Positions 9,746 to 21,815 of a stretch of DNA of 64,000 nt are shown here, piece after piece. Position 1 is the stretch's first letter; every line of letters starts with the position of its first letter. This DNA comes from Gambelia wislizenii (Eukaryota > Chordata > Lepidosauria > Squamata > Crotaphytidae). Position numbers and translations under genes: made by a program. The stretch covers positions 290,526,265 through 290,590,264 of the forward strand of contig JAUMIR010000003.1 in assembly GCA_030847615.1 (NCBI GenBank), written 5' to 3'. The notes under the pieces are model-generated. The model saw only the letters and a program-made list of their open reading frames with translations, had not been told where the DNA came from and ran no database searches.

Positions 9746-12700
9746 CCATCCGTATACATCATTGATTTTATGGTTAGAAACTGAAGCTCCTATATATGAT
9801 CTCTCTCTCTATTGATATATATAACGTATATTCAGTCCTAAAAATAACAGTCACTTGGAATTGTGTGTCAGTAAAATGTATACAGTAATTAAAAAGGCTT
9901 CCTTGTTTCTTTGTTTATTAGGACTGAGGGAATAGAAACAACTCACATCCCTTGAATTCTGCTTGGTGCCCCAATAATTTTCCCTGACTTTCTTTGGCTT
10001 TGAAAGTAATCGTAACTTTTTTTACTCACACAATAAAGTATTAAATGCTTTAAATTTTTAATGAATCTGTCCAATTCATCATTTCACTCTGTCAAAATGT
10101 GTTAGCAAAGAGGGCTGTTGGTCATAGCAAATACATTCCATGTGTGCTTTCTGCTCAGAAAGTAACTCTTGACTCATATAATAGTTTTGGAACCTGGAAA
10201 AGTCTCAGCAAATAAAAATGGGGTGAGAGAAGCAACTCTTTATTTAGCAGAATCAGTGAAAACATTAGGCTATTGGTTTATTCCTCCTGAAGGGAATAAT
10301 CAGGAGTATCATCCGTGTTGATGTAATCTGCCACCAGAAGATTTCAAACATCTGTTATAATTGGTGCAGATGCCTTTTTTTCAAACCTACTACCTCCCTC
10401 TAATTTCATACTCAAGCAAAACATTCCTCACATTCTGAATCATTTTGTGCTTAACCTTTCAGTTTTCTAAATAATAGGGAAAGCTAGTAGCCATAATTCT
10501 ATCCCTCTTTTTCCTGAAGAAATATATTGACTCTACACATGGACACTTCAATATGTAGTGTATGTACTGTTAAAGACATGATTTGTACTTTCCCCAAGTC
10601 AATAGAGGAAACCCTCCCCCCAGCTCAATGGCCACTTTGGCCTGATACAAATTGTGGAGCTCCCACATGTCATTCTACCCTTTCCTAAATTACAATTAAC
10701 TCAGAAGAATGACAGGCAATGACAAGGATTTAGGCCTCATGCTTGAACCCACAGCTCAGTTGCTTCACTCATCTTCCCCACATGGGGAATACAAAGAGAA
10801 TGGGAAGCCAAGAGGGCTCAGTCAGTGCTCCATGTTCTAGCTGACTCCTCATCATGGGACTTCACCACCTAACAAAGAACATCAACTGATGGTCCTTCAT
10901 GATGCCTCAAATTCTCCACAGAGGGAAGGTGATTAGAAAATAAAGCCAAGTTGATGAGCAAAATGCACGATAGAGAAGCTCCAGATGTTGACATAGATGG
11001 ACATCTATTAATATTATCAGTCATGCCCTTTCTAAAAACATTGAATCGTTCTTGTCTTTTGGGTTTACCATATACCCCATGCCTAAGTGATGAACACGTG
11101 CATCAGGGAGCTGGCTATACTTGTGTAGGCTCCCTGCAAGAGTTACAACCCTGCATGATCAAATTGAGTCTAAAAAAATATGGGGAGGTTGTGCAGGAAC
11201 AGCAGGTGCCTTGTTGCAAGATTTTACATTTTGATATTGCAAATGGAGAGTGATGAAGAAAGATGGGCAGGAACAGTAAGAACGTGATAGAGAAGGCAGA
11301 GCCAATGAGTGTGCTTCCACTCTCCCCCTCATAGAGTTCTAACTGTGTGATGTGAATAAATACCTAACAAATGTAATGACCCCTGTACTCTGTAATCATC
11401 AAACACTATCTTTCTAGATATCATTTCAACCCTTTTATTATAAAACAAATAATGTAGGATTAATCACTTTTTTGACCTTTATGCTCCCCCCTTCCATTTT
11501 TTGTAACATGTATATTCTGATCAAGGCAGTACTGATTAAATATCTAATAATTATCCACTAGCTTAAGAAGTTAGTGAAACGAAAACTGCATTTTAAGTTG
11601 AAGCATTATAAAATCTAGGCTTTATTAGAATCAAGGCAGGGCATGGTTCAGTCTAACTTGAAAACTGACTGATTGTGACTCATTTGGCAACACAATTATC
11701 TACAGAAATCTTTCAGTTACTAAAAAGAAGCAGGGTGGGGTACTGATGACTGAGAATAACAAGCCCTCCTTAACCTGTTTTGCCTCTATTCTGAATGGTT
11801 TGCTTCAGAACTTTCCAAATGTATATTTGCTACAGCCAAGGCCTTTCTATTTTTCATGGAATAGCTGGGTTTTATTAATGGATCTTTAGCAGAATTTTAG
11901 GATGCAAAAATACCAAAGCAATGGAAGTATAATCTCATGTATTTCAACACAAATTCTCAGAAATGGGAAAATCCAGAGATATGAAAACAATATTGTGTGT
12001 ATCTTTGCAAAGAATGAAAGCATACCCTACATTTTTCCCCCTGATATGATGCATGGTTTTAATGAAAACTTGTAAAAAAGAGCCTAAAACCAACTTTTGT
12101 GATTTTTGCATGTCAGAACTTTCTTCTTCTCCCCTCACATGATTATACTTGATTTATGTGAAGGGAAAAGCAGTATGGTGCTTTTATTAGATATGTCTTC
12201 CATACTAAGCATTCCATGCAAAATAGGCTCTTTAAAATCCAGTTGAAACAAAGGACAGTGGGTGTTGATTTTAGCAGTGTGCATGCTCTATATTTGCTAG
12301 TTAAGTGGGCACAATACACAGACTTATACCTTTCTGAAGTTTTGGAGGCCTCTGTGATCCAGTGAGATTACTGGAAAATGAAAGACCACATAGTTTAGCA
12401 GCTATGCGAAGGAGAGAAAACTAGCAAAAGGGTCATGCATCTTGATTACATTTCAAATTTGAAAGATACTTGTTATGTCATCATAAATGTGTTTTGTCAT
12501 AGTTCGAGAGCAGCTATTGGTTTTAAGATGAAAAGAGCTGTCTGACACAGGTTGACAACTTTCCCCCATTTTTAGTAGACAGCAAAGATGAGAAGTCAGC
12601 CAGTGCATGGGAGAGGGCAGTGCATTATTAACAAGGAGTCTTCAGGCAGAAGACCTGAAGTCTGCCTATTCAGACTGGGGAGAGGTGAGTTGGGGCAGTT

Positions 12701-13207
12701 TTTTTCTGGCATTCTTGCAAATTTACATTCTCAGAACAGTGTTGGGGAACGGGGGTTAAAATAAGAGATAAGACACTGGGCAAAATTCTGTTGAAGACAT
12801 AGACACATATACATTTCCCTTATACATGTGGATGTTCTTTTGGGGGCACTGCAGGGGTTGATATTCCCTCCCTTACCCCACACTACCCCAAACCCTCCCT
12901 TATACTAAAGCCCTTGAAGCCACCTAACAAAGTCATTCCATCCTTCATGGCAAACAGGCAGGATCGGAGAAGTATCTGACCACATAGCCAGACATGAAAT
13001 GATGGCATCATTTCTGATATTCACAGAGTCTTCCATGTGGGGTGGCGTGAGAGCTTTCCCAGCAACTAAGACAGGGTATATAGGTCTACATGCAAACATT
13101 GAGGGAAAGTGGGTTGTAGCCATTGTTGCTGCTGTACGTTGTGTTATAAGTTGATGCAAGGCATTTTCTAATATTCTATACAGTTTCTAAGTAAGCATGG
13201 ACTGTCA
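9746..13207. other. No gene seen; long AT-rich stretch
   Basis: Scattered short open frames (for example 10951-11253) show no recognisable domain, no conserved neighbours and no repeat tail. A short CT/AT-rich microsatellite is near 9801-9830. I see no further structure that I can support. Confidence 0.4.
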
Positions 13208-14003
13208 GTGTGAAGTCGAAGGCTTTCGCGGCCGGCGTCCATAGATTTTCCTTGGGTTTTTTTTCTGGGCTGAGGCCGTGTTCTGGAATAGTTTCTTTCT
13301 GATGTTTTGCCTGCATCTGTGGCTGGCATCTTCAGAGAATGGTTGGGTAGGAGTGTGCTGATATATATACCCCTATTGGGGAGTATATGTATATTGGTGT
13401 TATTATCTGCAATTCTAAACCCACTTTCCAGGAAGTAAGCCCCACTGATCACTATAGATGTTACTCTTGAGCAAACATGCATAGGATTGCACTATTAGAA
13501 AATTTTTAATGAAATACATTGTCCATATGTGCTCAGTGATGACAGTTTGGGTGTAATTTAGTCTGTGATGTGTTTTACAATATGTTTTGGGAGCCAAAAT
13601 TGAATGGTTAGTTTCTGGGTATGGAAATGCAAGGATTGTAGTGTTTGTTTGGCTAATGGTTGGTTGATGGGCCATTATCTCCTGGGAATCCCCTTGTCCC
13701 TGGGTGGAATTCCTTTGTAAGTGTTGGGTTTTTATTCTATTGTTCTTCAAAACTGGGAGCCAGATTTTGTTTACTTTTAGGGTTTCTTCTTTCCTGTTGA
13801 AGTTGTCCAGGTGTTTGTGGATTTCAATAGCTTCTCTGTGCATTCTGACATGATAATTGTTGGCCTGGTCCAGAATTTCGGTGTTTTTAAATAACATTTG
13901 TGTCCAGGTTGGTTTATAACATGTTCTGCTACTGCTGATTTTTCTGGCTGGCCCAGTCTCTCCCTACTTTCTTGTTCATTAAGTTTCCCCAGGAAACAAG
14001 CAA
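13208..14003 (-). mobile_element. Penelope-like element fragment, minus strand
   Basis: Read on the minus strand, this begins with the end of a protein (QPEKSAVAEHV, then NNYHVRMHREAIEIHKH and NFNRKEETLKVNKIWLPVL). This matches the C-terminal GIY-YIG endonuclease region of Penelope-like retroelements, whose family pattern is EAIEI..H..NFNR..G..L...W.P. A frameshift near 13900 splits it. A terminal block follows with TCAGAGAATG and the GAAGTCGAAGGC-type end at 13208-13240, familiar from lizard Penelope-type repeats. A ~205-bp insertion interrupts it at 13397-13604. No reverse transcriptase part is present. Confidence 0.7.
13397..13604 (-). repeat. ~205-bp interspersed repeat inserted in the Penelope fragment
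   Basis: This block begins TTGGCTCCCAAAACATATTG (minus strand) and ends near TTGCAGATAATAACACC. The inverted partner at 14004-14422 passes directly from CATTCAATT to the bases on the other side, so it acts as an empty site. A second, free-standing copy lies at 15413-15622. The last ~85 bp contain the widespread motif AATCCTATGCATG. Confidence 0.7.
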
Positions 14004-14250
14004 AAGTAAAGTAAAACCCTAAAAAAGTAAAACCCTAAAAGTAAACAAAATCTGGCTCCCAGTTTTGAAGAACAATAGAATAAAAACCCAACACTTACAA
14101 AGGAATTCCACCCAGGGTCAGGGGGATTCCCAGGAGATAATGGCCCATCAACCACCCATTAGCCAAACAGACACTGACAATCCTTGCATTTCTATACCCA
14201 AAAACTAACCATTCAATTACACAAATTTACATATATTCCCCAACAGGGAT

Positions 14251-14295
<45 letters not shown>

Positions 14296-14422
14296 CACAT
14301 ACTCCTACCCAACCATTCTCTGAAGATGCCAACCACAGATGCAGGCAAAACAACAGAAACTATTCCACAACACAGCCTCACAGCCCAGAAACCCCCCCAA
14401 AGAAAATCTGTGGACTGTCAGC
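14004..14422 (+). mobile_element. Penelope-like element fragment, plus strand (inverted partner)
   Basis: This is the reverse complement of parts of 13208-13800: AAACAAAATCTGGCTCCCAG, then the GGAATTCCACCCAGGG block, then TCCTACCCAACCATTCTCTG and the terminal AAAATCTGTGGACTG. It lacks the 205-bp insert. It carries an AT-dinucleotide run instead of the short TATATATA of its partner. Together the two form a back-to-back inverted pair. Confidence 0.65.
14252..14291. repeat. (TA)n microsatellite
   Basis: About 19 TA units inside the plus-strand Penelope fragment. Confidence 0.9.
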
Positions 14423-15412
14423 TTTAGTAACTTTCTACCTAGCAAAGAAGTGATCCAAAACAGCATTGAACATATTTATTCTTACCAAACAGGGGGAAAT
14501 GGTCAATGGCTTGTGTCCAGCAGTCACTTTCCTGAGATAATATTTAAAATAACATATTCCTAAAATTTAAGTAATTATAAACATTGCAACAGAGAAATGT
14601 ATTAGCATGGAATTCTGTATTTATTATTCAGAACCTTGCAAATAATTCATAATATTTCAAGCTAAATAAGATTTTGATATTGGACAAGTAAAATGGAAGT
14701 TAACAATAGATTAGGATTTTCCACTAAAACCCAAAGGATAGTGGGCAATTATGAACTTACAATAATCAGAAAATGAATATATCATGGGACTCAACTGAAA
14801 TTCTCTGTCTGTGCAAAGAAGATACAATTGTTGAAGCATTTAGTCATTAAATGGAAAAACCAAAGGAGAAGATAAAAACGATATGCTACTTCATCAATTA
14901 CTCTTAATGAGGAAAAATGTTCTATGAACATATTTGCAGTAATGGAAATGGCACTGATTCATTAACAATGGATGATGGTGGAGAAAATTATAACAGTGCT
15001 ACTTTTAGACCTTTTAAATATGCAACATTAGGGGCACATCAGATCCTGTGGCATAGGCAGAGAAGCACTAAGAAACAACTTTGGTTTCATTTATATGAGC
15101 TAATAGTTTAAGAGATAATGGTACTAAATTAACTCTTGCTTGTTTCCTGGGGAAGCTTGATGGACAAGAAAGTAGGGAGTGAACTGAAGTCTTTTCTCAC
15201 ATATCTTGTGGCTGTGCTAGAATGTCCCATGTCCTTCTTCCAGCTAACAAGTGCATTAATCTAGTTTCCTTAATCTAGCCTATTTTAGGCCTGGTATATT
15301 ATAGTTACTATGTGGAAGGTGAAGAAAGTGTAGCTTAAATATAATTTTTGATGACTGAAATGCCTACTATAACATGATCAACCCATTGATTTTCTCCTGA
15401 ATTATCAAACTG
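14423..15412. other. No gene seen; one small Penelope-like scrap
   Basis: TTGCTTGTTTCCTGGGGAAG at 15136-15155 and ACAAGAAAGTAGGGAG at 15164-15179 match, on the plus strand, the edge of the element at 13960-14003. The rest is AT-rich with no recognised feature. Confidence 0.45.
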
Positions 15413-15622
15413 GTGTTATTGTCTGCAATCCGAAACCCACTTTCCAGGAGGCAAGCCCCACTGATCACTATAGATGTTACTGCTGAGCAAACATGCATAG
15501 GATTGCACTATTAGAAAATTTTTAATGAAGTACATTGTCCACATGTGTTCAGTGATGACAGTTTTGGTGTAATTTAGTCTGTGATGTGTTTTACAATATG
15601 TTTTGGGAGCCAAAACAAAACC
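15413..15622 (-). repeat. Second copy of the ~205-bp repeat
   Basis: Highly similar to 13397-13604 over its whole length, ending at the same GGGAGCCAAAA junction, but in unrelated flanking DNA. Its presence at two sites supports its being a mobile unit. Confidence 0.75.
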
Positions 15623-17960
15623 CCTGGCATACAGGGTTATACAAGCATGCAACAGCATTTTATGTTATGTCTTAACATTTGATGCCATTTTCACTGAGTT
15701 GCCACAACCATGAGTTTCTGTGACACTTCAAATGCTTAAGTGCACTACTTCCATGAATGATTGAACTATTACTCTGAATTATTTTCTGAGTGATAACAGG
15801 TATCAACTGGCAAGAATTTGTTAACCAGCCTCCAGTATCTTGTAACAAGAGTACTGGATTGCAGATGCCATTGAGTTGCCTAGCAGCTATGAAACAGTTT
15901 TCTCTTTCTATTAAATGCAGTTTGTATGGGACTGGACAAATCAAAACCACATACATCTGTTCCATTATTTCTCACCAGCAGTTAACAACTGTCTCTTTGT
16001 GAAGGGTTGGAAGTTATACATACCTTGCAATACTTTGTAATAATGCTTGGGATCCCATAATGGGGGAAAAGTGGGATAATAAACTAACTAACTTATACCA
16101 GAGAAGCCTGTGAGTAAACTAAGATGAATTTAACAACACTAGAGATGTTATTGGAACAGAACAGAAATTCATTGGCATGGTATATGCCTACAAAATGTTT
16201 CACATGTTTCACTTTCAAATGTTCTAAAACTGGTAATGGGACTAAGCTCATTTTGACTCAGAAATCTGTGTTGTGTTTCAGCAAAAAACGTTTGCAAAAA
16301 AAATGTAGATTTGAAAAATGGACACAAACATATCAAGGGCTAGAATACATAAAATATATAATTGATAAAAATGTTTATACAAATGCACAGAATGGGGTGA
16401 GGGGAGGTCACAAACATATGCCAAAGTTTCCATGTGGGAGGGGCAAAGGTCTTACAGAACTTGGATAGTTTCAGAGTATAAACAAGACTAATAGATTTTC
16501 ATATCCTAGAATAATGACTTATTTACATTGCACCATTACACAATCAGTGTACTGAGTGTAGTGTTTCCTCAGAACATGAACTCCATTAAAATCTTGGATG
16601 TAAAGCACGGGAAAGTATACATTTGTATAGTTTCCATTTTTGTACTATTTTCTTTTTCTACCTCCACATCTGGTCAGTGCTCAGTTCCATTTTTGTTGCT
16701 TTTTTTCTTCCCCTAAACTGTGTGGAATTCTCCCATGTTTTGCTTATTATCTGTGTGTGTGTGTGTATTTGTACATATGTTTTAAACTGTGCATTTACAT
16801 TTAATGTACCCTTCCCATCTTGATTAAAGCAGGTTTGCATGGTTTTGCACCATAAACACACAGATTCTAGAGAGCAAAATGTTTCCAGATTGCCTACAGT
16901 CTAGAAATTGCTCATGGGATTAAGACCACTTTGAAAAGGCAGCTTTAATGGAGTCCTTGTGAATCTCTAGTGATGCATGGGGTATCTCTAAGCTTTTACT
17001 ATTTATTGTAGATTTCTGTGAAACAGAATTGACCATGACACAATGGCTTTTTTCAAGTGTTTGCTGTCACTTGTAGCCCCTTTTTTGTAAGAAACAAAAG
17101 CTGCAAATAAAATTCAAACATATTTGCAATGAAACCTATGTAGACATCTCTTCTACAGCAATATATTTCACCAAATCAACAGATCCTTCTCTAGTTATGG
17201 AACATTTTGTTCCTTCTGTGAATACTTTGTTTATTTAGGTTGTAATATTCTGAGAAGGCTTAATTGCAATCCTGAAGTAGGTGCTATAAGTAACAGTCTT
17301 CTTTATAGGCCTGACAATTTCAAAAATTGACTCTTTTCTGTTTTACTTCCCCTTGAATGTAAATTCAAGATTGTTAATTTTCTGGGGAAGAACTGAGAAA
17401 CAGTCAACTCATTTGCAGGAAATATGCCAGGTCGGCAACAACCTAGGTGAGCTCAAATATTATCACACCAGTACAGAAGCTGGCCTGGAGAGGTACCATT
17501 ACTGCTTTGTGTTGTGATTTATAGTGCTATGATCTCTAAGCTTTTTAAGCAGCATTCTGTAATCACCGATAAGGAAGGTAAGCTGGGGCTCAAGCAGCCA
17601 CTTAGGACAGTATTCTCAGGCATTCTGAAGAAATCACCTTCTCAATGAGTTAGAAATTGACTGCACATGAATAGTGACTTCCCACTCAGTGAATACAGAA
17701 ATACAATTTTTTCATCAAAAAGTGTTTTTTCCCCCAACAGTATTAGTTGTGATGACTATATAGAACTTCCAGATTTTAGAAACACTGTGCTTCAAATACC
17801 ATGTACTAAGAGAGAGCATGTCCTGGTTATGAACTTCTCAAAGGCCTTTGATTTGCTACTGTACAAAACAGAAAGTTGGACTACATAGACTACATAGGTC
17901 TTATTGAGAAGAGCTCTTTTGCTGCACAAATGTCCCACTAATTTTAAATAAATCAGGATT
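15623..17960. other. No gene seen
   Basis: AT-rich DNA with a short GT run near 16752-16766. Open frames such as 16124-16468 have no recognisable domain. Confidence 0.4.
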
Positions 17961-18062
17961 ATACAGAAAGGCTGCAATACTAAATATACTCTGGAGAGAG
18001 TAAACCCCATGGAACACAATGAGATTTACTTCTGGGTAAACATTCATGGGATGGTACTGTGA
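17961..18062 (+). repeat. Short interspersed repeat, diverged (AATCCTATGCATG family)
   Basis: GGCTGCAATACTAAATATAC leads to GAGTAAACCCCATGGAACAC and then GATTTACTTCTGGGTAAAC. This is a diverged copy of the ~85-bp repeat found at the end of 13397-13604, and again near 25035-25140 and 58110-58205. Confidence 0.5.
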
Positions 18063-18194
18063 GTGATCATTATCTATCAGAACTATATTTTCTGGCTTAG
18101 TAGTAGTGCACATGTTACACATCCAAGTTGAGCTAGATTCAGTTTCCAGCATCTCCCAAGGTAGGCTTCAAAAGGTACCTCTCAGGTACCTCCC

Positions 18195-18745
18195 AGAGGG
18201 TGATGCTCGGGGACACTTGCTCATCAAAAATAGAGCTTACTTGTGGCATCCCTCAGGGTGCCATCCTGTCCCCGATGCTTTATAATATCTACATGAAGCC
18301 ACTGGGAGAAATCATCTGGAGACATGGGACAGGGTGTTATCAGTATGCTGATGACACCCAATATATATTTCTCCATGTCTCAGTCATCAGCCATGACGAC
18401 AGATATTTCTCCCCTCAGTCACTGTCTTGTAGCAGTAATGGACTGGATGAGGAAAAATCGTTTTTATGTTTATGTTCTTATGTCTTTATGTTTGGATATT
18501 ATAGTTTTAAAGTCTTAGGGTAGTTATTTTATGTTACTGGTGAATTTGCCAGTTATTTTAAATATATGTACTATTATGTGTAATTTTAAAGGGGGGGGTA
18601 AATTGTTTTAAGTTTATTACTGTTGTTATGGATTTGTTTGTTCTATATTCAATTGTTGTGAGCCGCCTTGATTGCCTAATAGGCAAAAGGCGGGGTACAA
18701 AAATAAATTGTTGTTGTTGTTGTTGTTGTTATTATTATTACCTCT
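18195..18745 (+). pseudogene. L2 LINE: reverse transcriptase core fused to 3' tail (internally deleted)
   Basis: The reading frame shows GIPQGAILSPMLYNIYMKPLG and then QYADDTQ, the catalytic box of L2-clade reverse transcriptase. A frameshift follows, after which another frame reads SPLSHCLVAVMDWMRKNR, the block that normally comes next. Directly after that (about 18459) the sequence jumps into a T-rich 3' region. It ends with the L2/SINE-type tail GAGCCGCCTTGATTG...GGCGGGGTACAAA and a TTG/TTA microsatellite (18709-18740). The rest of the polymerase, which is present at 59379-60017, is missing. It is a dead copy. Confidence 0.85.
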
Positions 18746-18814
18746 CTGAAATCCTGGACAGCTGCTGTGAGTTAGAATAGAAAATGATGGGCAAGATGAA
18801 CCACTGGTTTCTGA

Positions 18815-19445
18815 ATGAGATGGTGAAGACCTTGAAACAGTTCAAGATTTTCTATACCTTGGCTCAATCATTAATCAGAATGGAGATTGCAGTCAAGAAA
18901 TCAGAAGAAAACTGTGACATGGAAGGGCAGCTATGAAGGAAATAGACAAGATCCTCAAGTGTAAAGATATATCATTGAATACTAAAGTTAGGATGGTCCA
19001 TGCCATTGTATTTCAAATGTCTATGCATGGTTGTGAAAGCTGGACAGTGAAGAGAGCTGATAGGAAGAAAATCAACTCATATGAAATGTGTTGCTGGAGC
19101 AGAGTTCTATGGATACTATGGACTGCTACAAAAGACAAATGAGTCCTAGAGCACATCAAGCCTGAACTCTCCCTATTATCCAAGATGATTGAACAGTGAC
19201 AGTCATACTTCAGACATATTATGAGAAGATATGACTCACTAGAAAAGACAGTAATGCTTGGTAAGGTAAAATGAAGTAGGAAAAGAGGAAGACCACATTA
19301 CAGATAGATAAACTCAATCAAGGAAGCCATTACCATGAATCTGCAAGACCTGAACAGGGCTGTTGATGTTAGAGTGAATGGAGGTCTCTCATTCTTATGG
19401 CCATATGTGCAAGTTGACTTGATAGCAGTCAACAAAAAATGACGA
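18815..19445 (+). pseudogene. BovB (RTE-clade) LINE ORF2 C-terminal fragment
   Basis: Translated pieces in changing frames give CKDISLNTKVRMVHAIVF and GCESWTVKRADRKKINSYEM. These match the conserved KVRLVKAMVFP...YGCESWTVKKAE region of BovB ORF2. Later nucleotides read like the following RRGRQ..W.D.I..A block and the end of the element (GCAAGTTGACTTGATAGCAG). No catalytic box is included, so only the C-terminal third remains. BovB supplies the tail of several SINEs in this window and is typical of squamates. Confidence 0.8.
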
Positions 19446-20890
19446 TGAATGGTTTGTCCATCAGGATGTGTTATCATAGCCATCTTCCAAGAACATATCC
19501 TTTGGGAAACTGAGAGAAGAACTCAACAAGGCCCAGCCAACCCTTCTGCAGCCCATTAAGCAGGACCTCCCTAAATGAAAAAAAAAAAAAAAGGTTGTGA
19601 GAGGACACTATGGGGCATTGTCTCAATAGTGCTTTGAGTTGTTCCACTCTTGAATTGCCCTTTTGGAGCTGCACAGATTGGCTGCGCCATTTGATGTCGC
19701 TAATGGATTTCCACATTGCAGGTTGTCTTAAGTTAAATAAATTTAACAACTAATGGTTAAATCTAAATTTCTTCTCCCATCTTTATTCTATTGCTAGGGA
19801 CAACACTTGGGAGATTTAGGGAAAAAAATGGATGTCCCAATCTCTCCAGAGATTTCTTACATCCTGAATGTGAGGCATGTTTACTCAGATGAACAGTGCA
19901 TAAATATTTTGTTACAATGAGTTCAGGACTGTACTGTATGTTCAGCATTGATGTACTAGTGAAACAATACCTAGATTGCACCCATTACCCATATGTCAGA
20001 GCTGACTTTGTTGTGCCTGTGCTTCAACTCAACAATTTATCAGATGGTATCAAAGAATTTTTTAAACATAGAGGTCAAATGCTCCAGCTTTAAAACAAAG
20101 CATCATAACTGTCTTTTTAACCATTTTGGGGGATGGTGAATCCTTAAAAGTAGTGATCCTTCTTCTGCATTAGGAAGAGAGGGGAAACAGAAGGGACAGC
20201 TAATTCTCCTTCCAGAAAATAACTCAAGTTCATGAATCAATGACTTGTGAACTATAGCCAAACCCCCCCCCCCAAAGGCTATAGCACTCCATCAGTTTAG
20301 AGCAGTTATGATGGTAGTAAATGTTCTTTTTCCTCATTGCAGATGGAGGGGGAAGAGAGATTTAGTAAAGTATGGAGGAGGTAGAGGGAGTTAGTAAAGT
20401 AAAATGCTCAGCATATAAAGCTATGGAATTAAAAAAAAACAACAGGGAAAATAGAGCTCATGAACCAAGGAACAAAATCCCTACAGGCAAAGGCACCTCA
20501 TCAGTGTAATAATGAATGAACTAGGATAGTAACAAATATACCCTTTTCCTCATGACAACATATTAAAAATGAGTAAATAATAAGCTGGGCAAGCAGACTT
20601 AAAATATACTCCCACTGTGTCTTTCTGAAATTCTTGAAGCTAAAAAAATAGAAAGTAGGACCTCTAGGGAAAATTGGTGTTGTCACTGATCTTGCCATTT
20701 CTAATTGATATAGTTTAGAAACAATGGCTTAAGAGAAAGGTGCTAACAGCTAAATATTCTTATGTACTTGCCATTTATGGAACATACTTTCCACAAAGCT
20801 ATAAAGCTGCAGAAGAGTAGCAAAAACAGAACTGGTACTTTGGCTGTCTATGGACTAGGGTTCTGATATGCACTATGAGTAACAATAGAC
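19446..20890. other. No gene seen
   Basis: Homopolymer runs (A16 near 19576-19591, C10 near 20264) and plain AT-rich sequence. No domain recognised. Confidence 0.4.
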
Positions 20891-21815
20891 CTGGGACTCT
20901 TTCACATTACACCATTATAGCACTGTCATTACACTTTGCAGATGGAACCAGGAAATAATGAGGCCAGACACAAGACATGGGTAAAAGGGACACTTTATTC
21001 AGTTAACCTAGTTAAAAATTCCAACTGCAACGGAGGGAAGCAACCTACTGTGGGAGCAGCTGGGGCAGGAGGTCAATCCCAACACCCTCTCCCCCAGCTT
21101 CCCCTGGGCGAAATACCTGAGCCCCTAGTCACAGGACTTAAAGGGAGGGCTCATCTCTCAGACCAGCCCCAAGAGAATGTTCTTTTACCACCACCCCTAG
21201 TCGCAGGACCTAAAGGGGCAGTTCCAGGAGCCCCCTTCACCAAAAAAGCAGTACCAAGGTGCTCAATGAACTAAAATCTGTCCCCCCCCCAACCAGCCAG
21301 TGACTGCCTATTTAAGACAAACACCCTAGCGAATTGTCCAATGCCCACTACCACAGTATGGGGTAGGCAGAGGGAAATCCTACAAAGGAGGAAGGCAAAA
21401 ATTACTACCCAACTACAGATGCCACACTATGATAGTGGCAGGAGGGTGTTTGATTGCAAAGAAGATGAAGCAGCAGGGGACAGCAGGACCCAATGTAGCC
21501 TCTGACCCCTCCCCCCCCCATGCTGTGTAATTGGCGTGTTCACCAATTGCCTGTATTACCAGACCTCAAGCCTGGTCCGTCTTCAAATTGAATCCCCCAT
21601 CTCTATGGCTTCATCGTTGGAGGGGGACTGCATTAACCATCAAAGCAACTTCATACAGATTCCTGAGGTCTGTAGCTTGGTGAGTCTCTAGTGCTCTCTG
21701 GCTGGTAATTCTAAATGCCCCTTGCTAAAGTGCCAATCCCAGGATTCCAGAGTATAGAACCATGACATTTAAAATAGAACTACAGTGTTATAACTTTGTA
21801 GTGCACAAGAGCCCA
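20891..21815. mobile_element. Small DNA-transposon-like repeat split by a Ngaro fragment (tentative)
   Basis: The left part (20891-20945) reads TCACATTACACCATTATAGC. The right part (about 21650-21815) reads GTCTGTAGCTTGGTGAGTC and CAATCCCAGGATTCC, then ends near TTATAACTTTGTAGTGCAC. These are the two halves of a common reptile MITE-like repeat, here separated by the Ngaro piece. The identification is from memory of repeat patterns and is tentative. Confidence 0.4.
20946..21645 (-). mobile_element. Ngaro 3' terminal region fragment
   Basis: On the minus strand it has CTTAAATAGGC near 21310, the block GCCCAGGGGAAGCTGGGGG near 21105, AATAAAGTGTCCC near 20990, and the ending GGCCTCATTATTTCC near 20950. 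The last three are in the same order as in the 3' ends of Ngaro A and B. No protein-coding part is present, so this is a terminal-repeat-only remnant. Confidence 0.65.

Noticed and set aside
13415..13600. Extension of the Penelope protein (ILAPKTYCKTHHRL...)
   Set aside because: This part is the translated 205-bp insert, which also occurs alone at 15413-15622.
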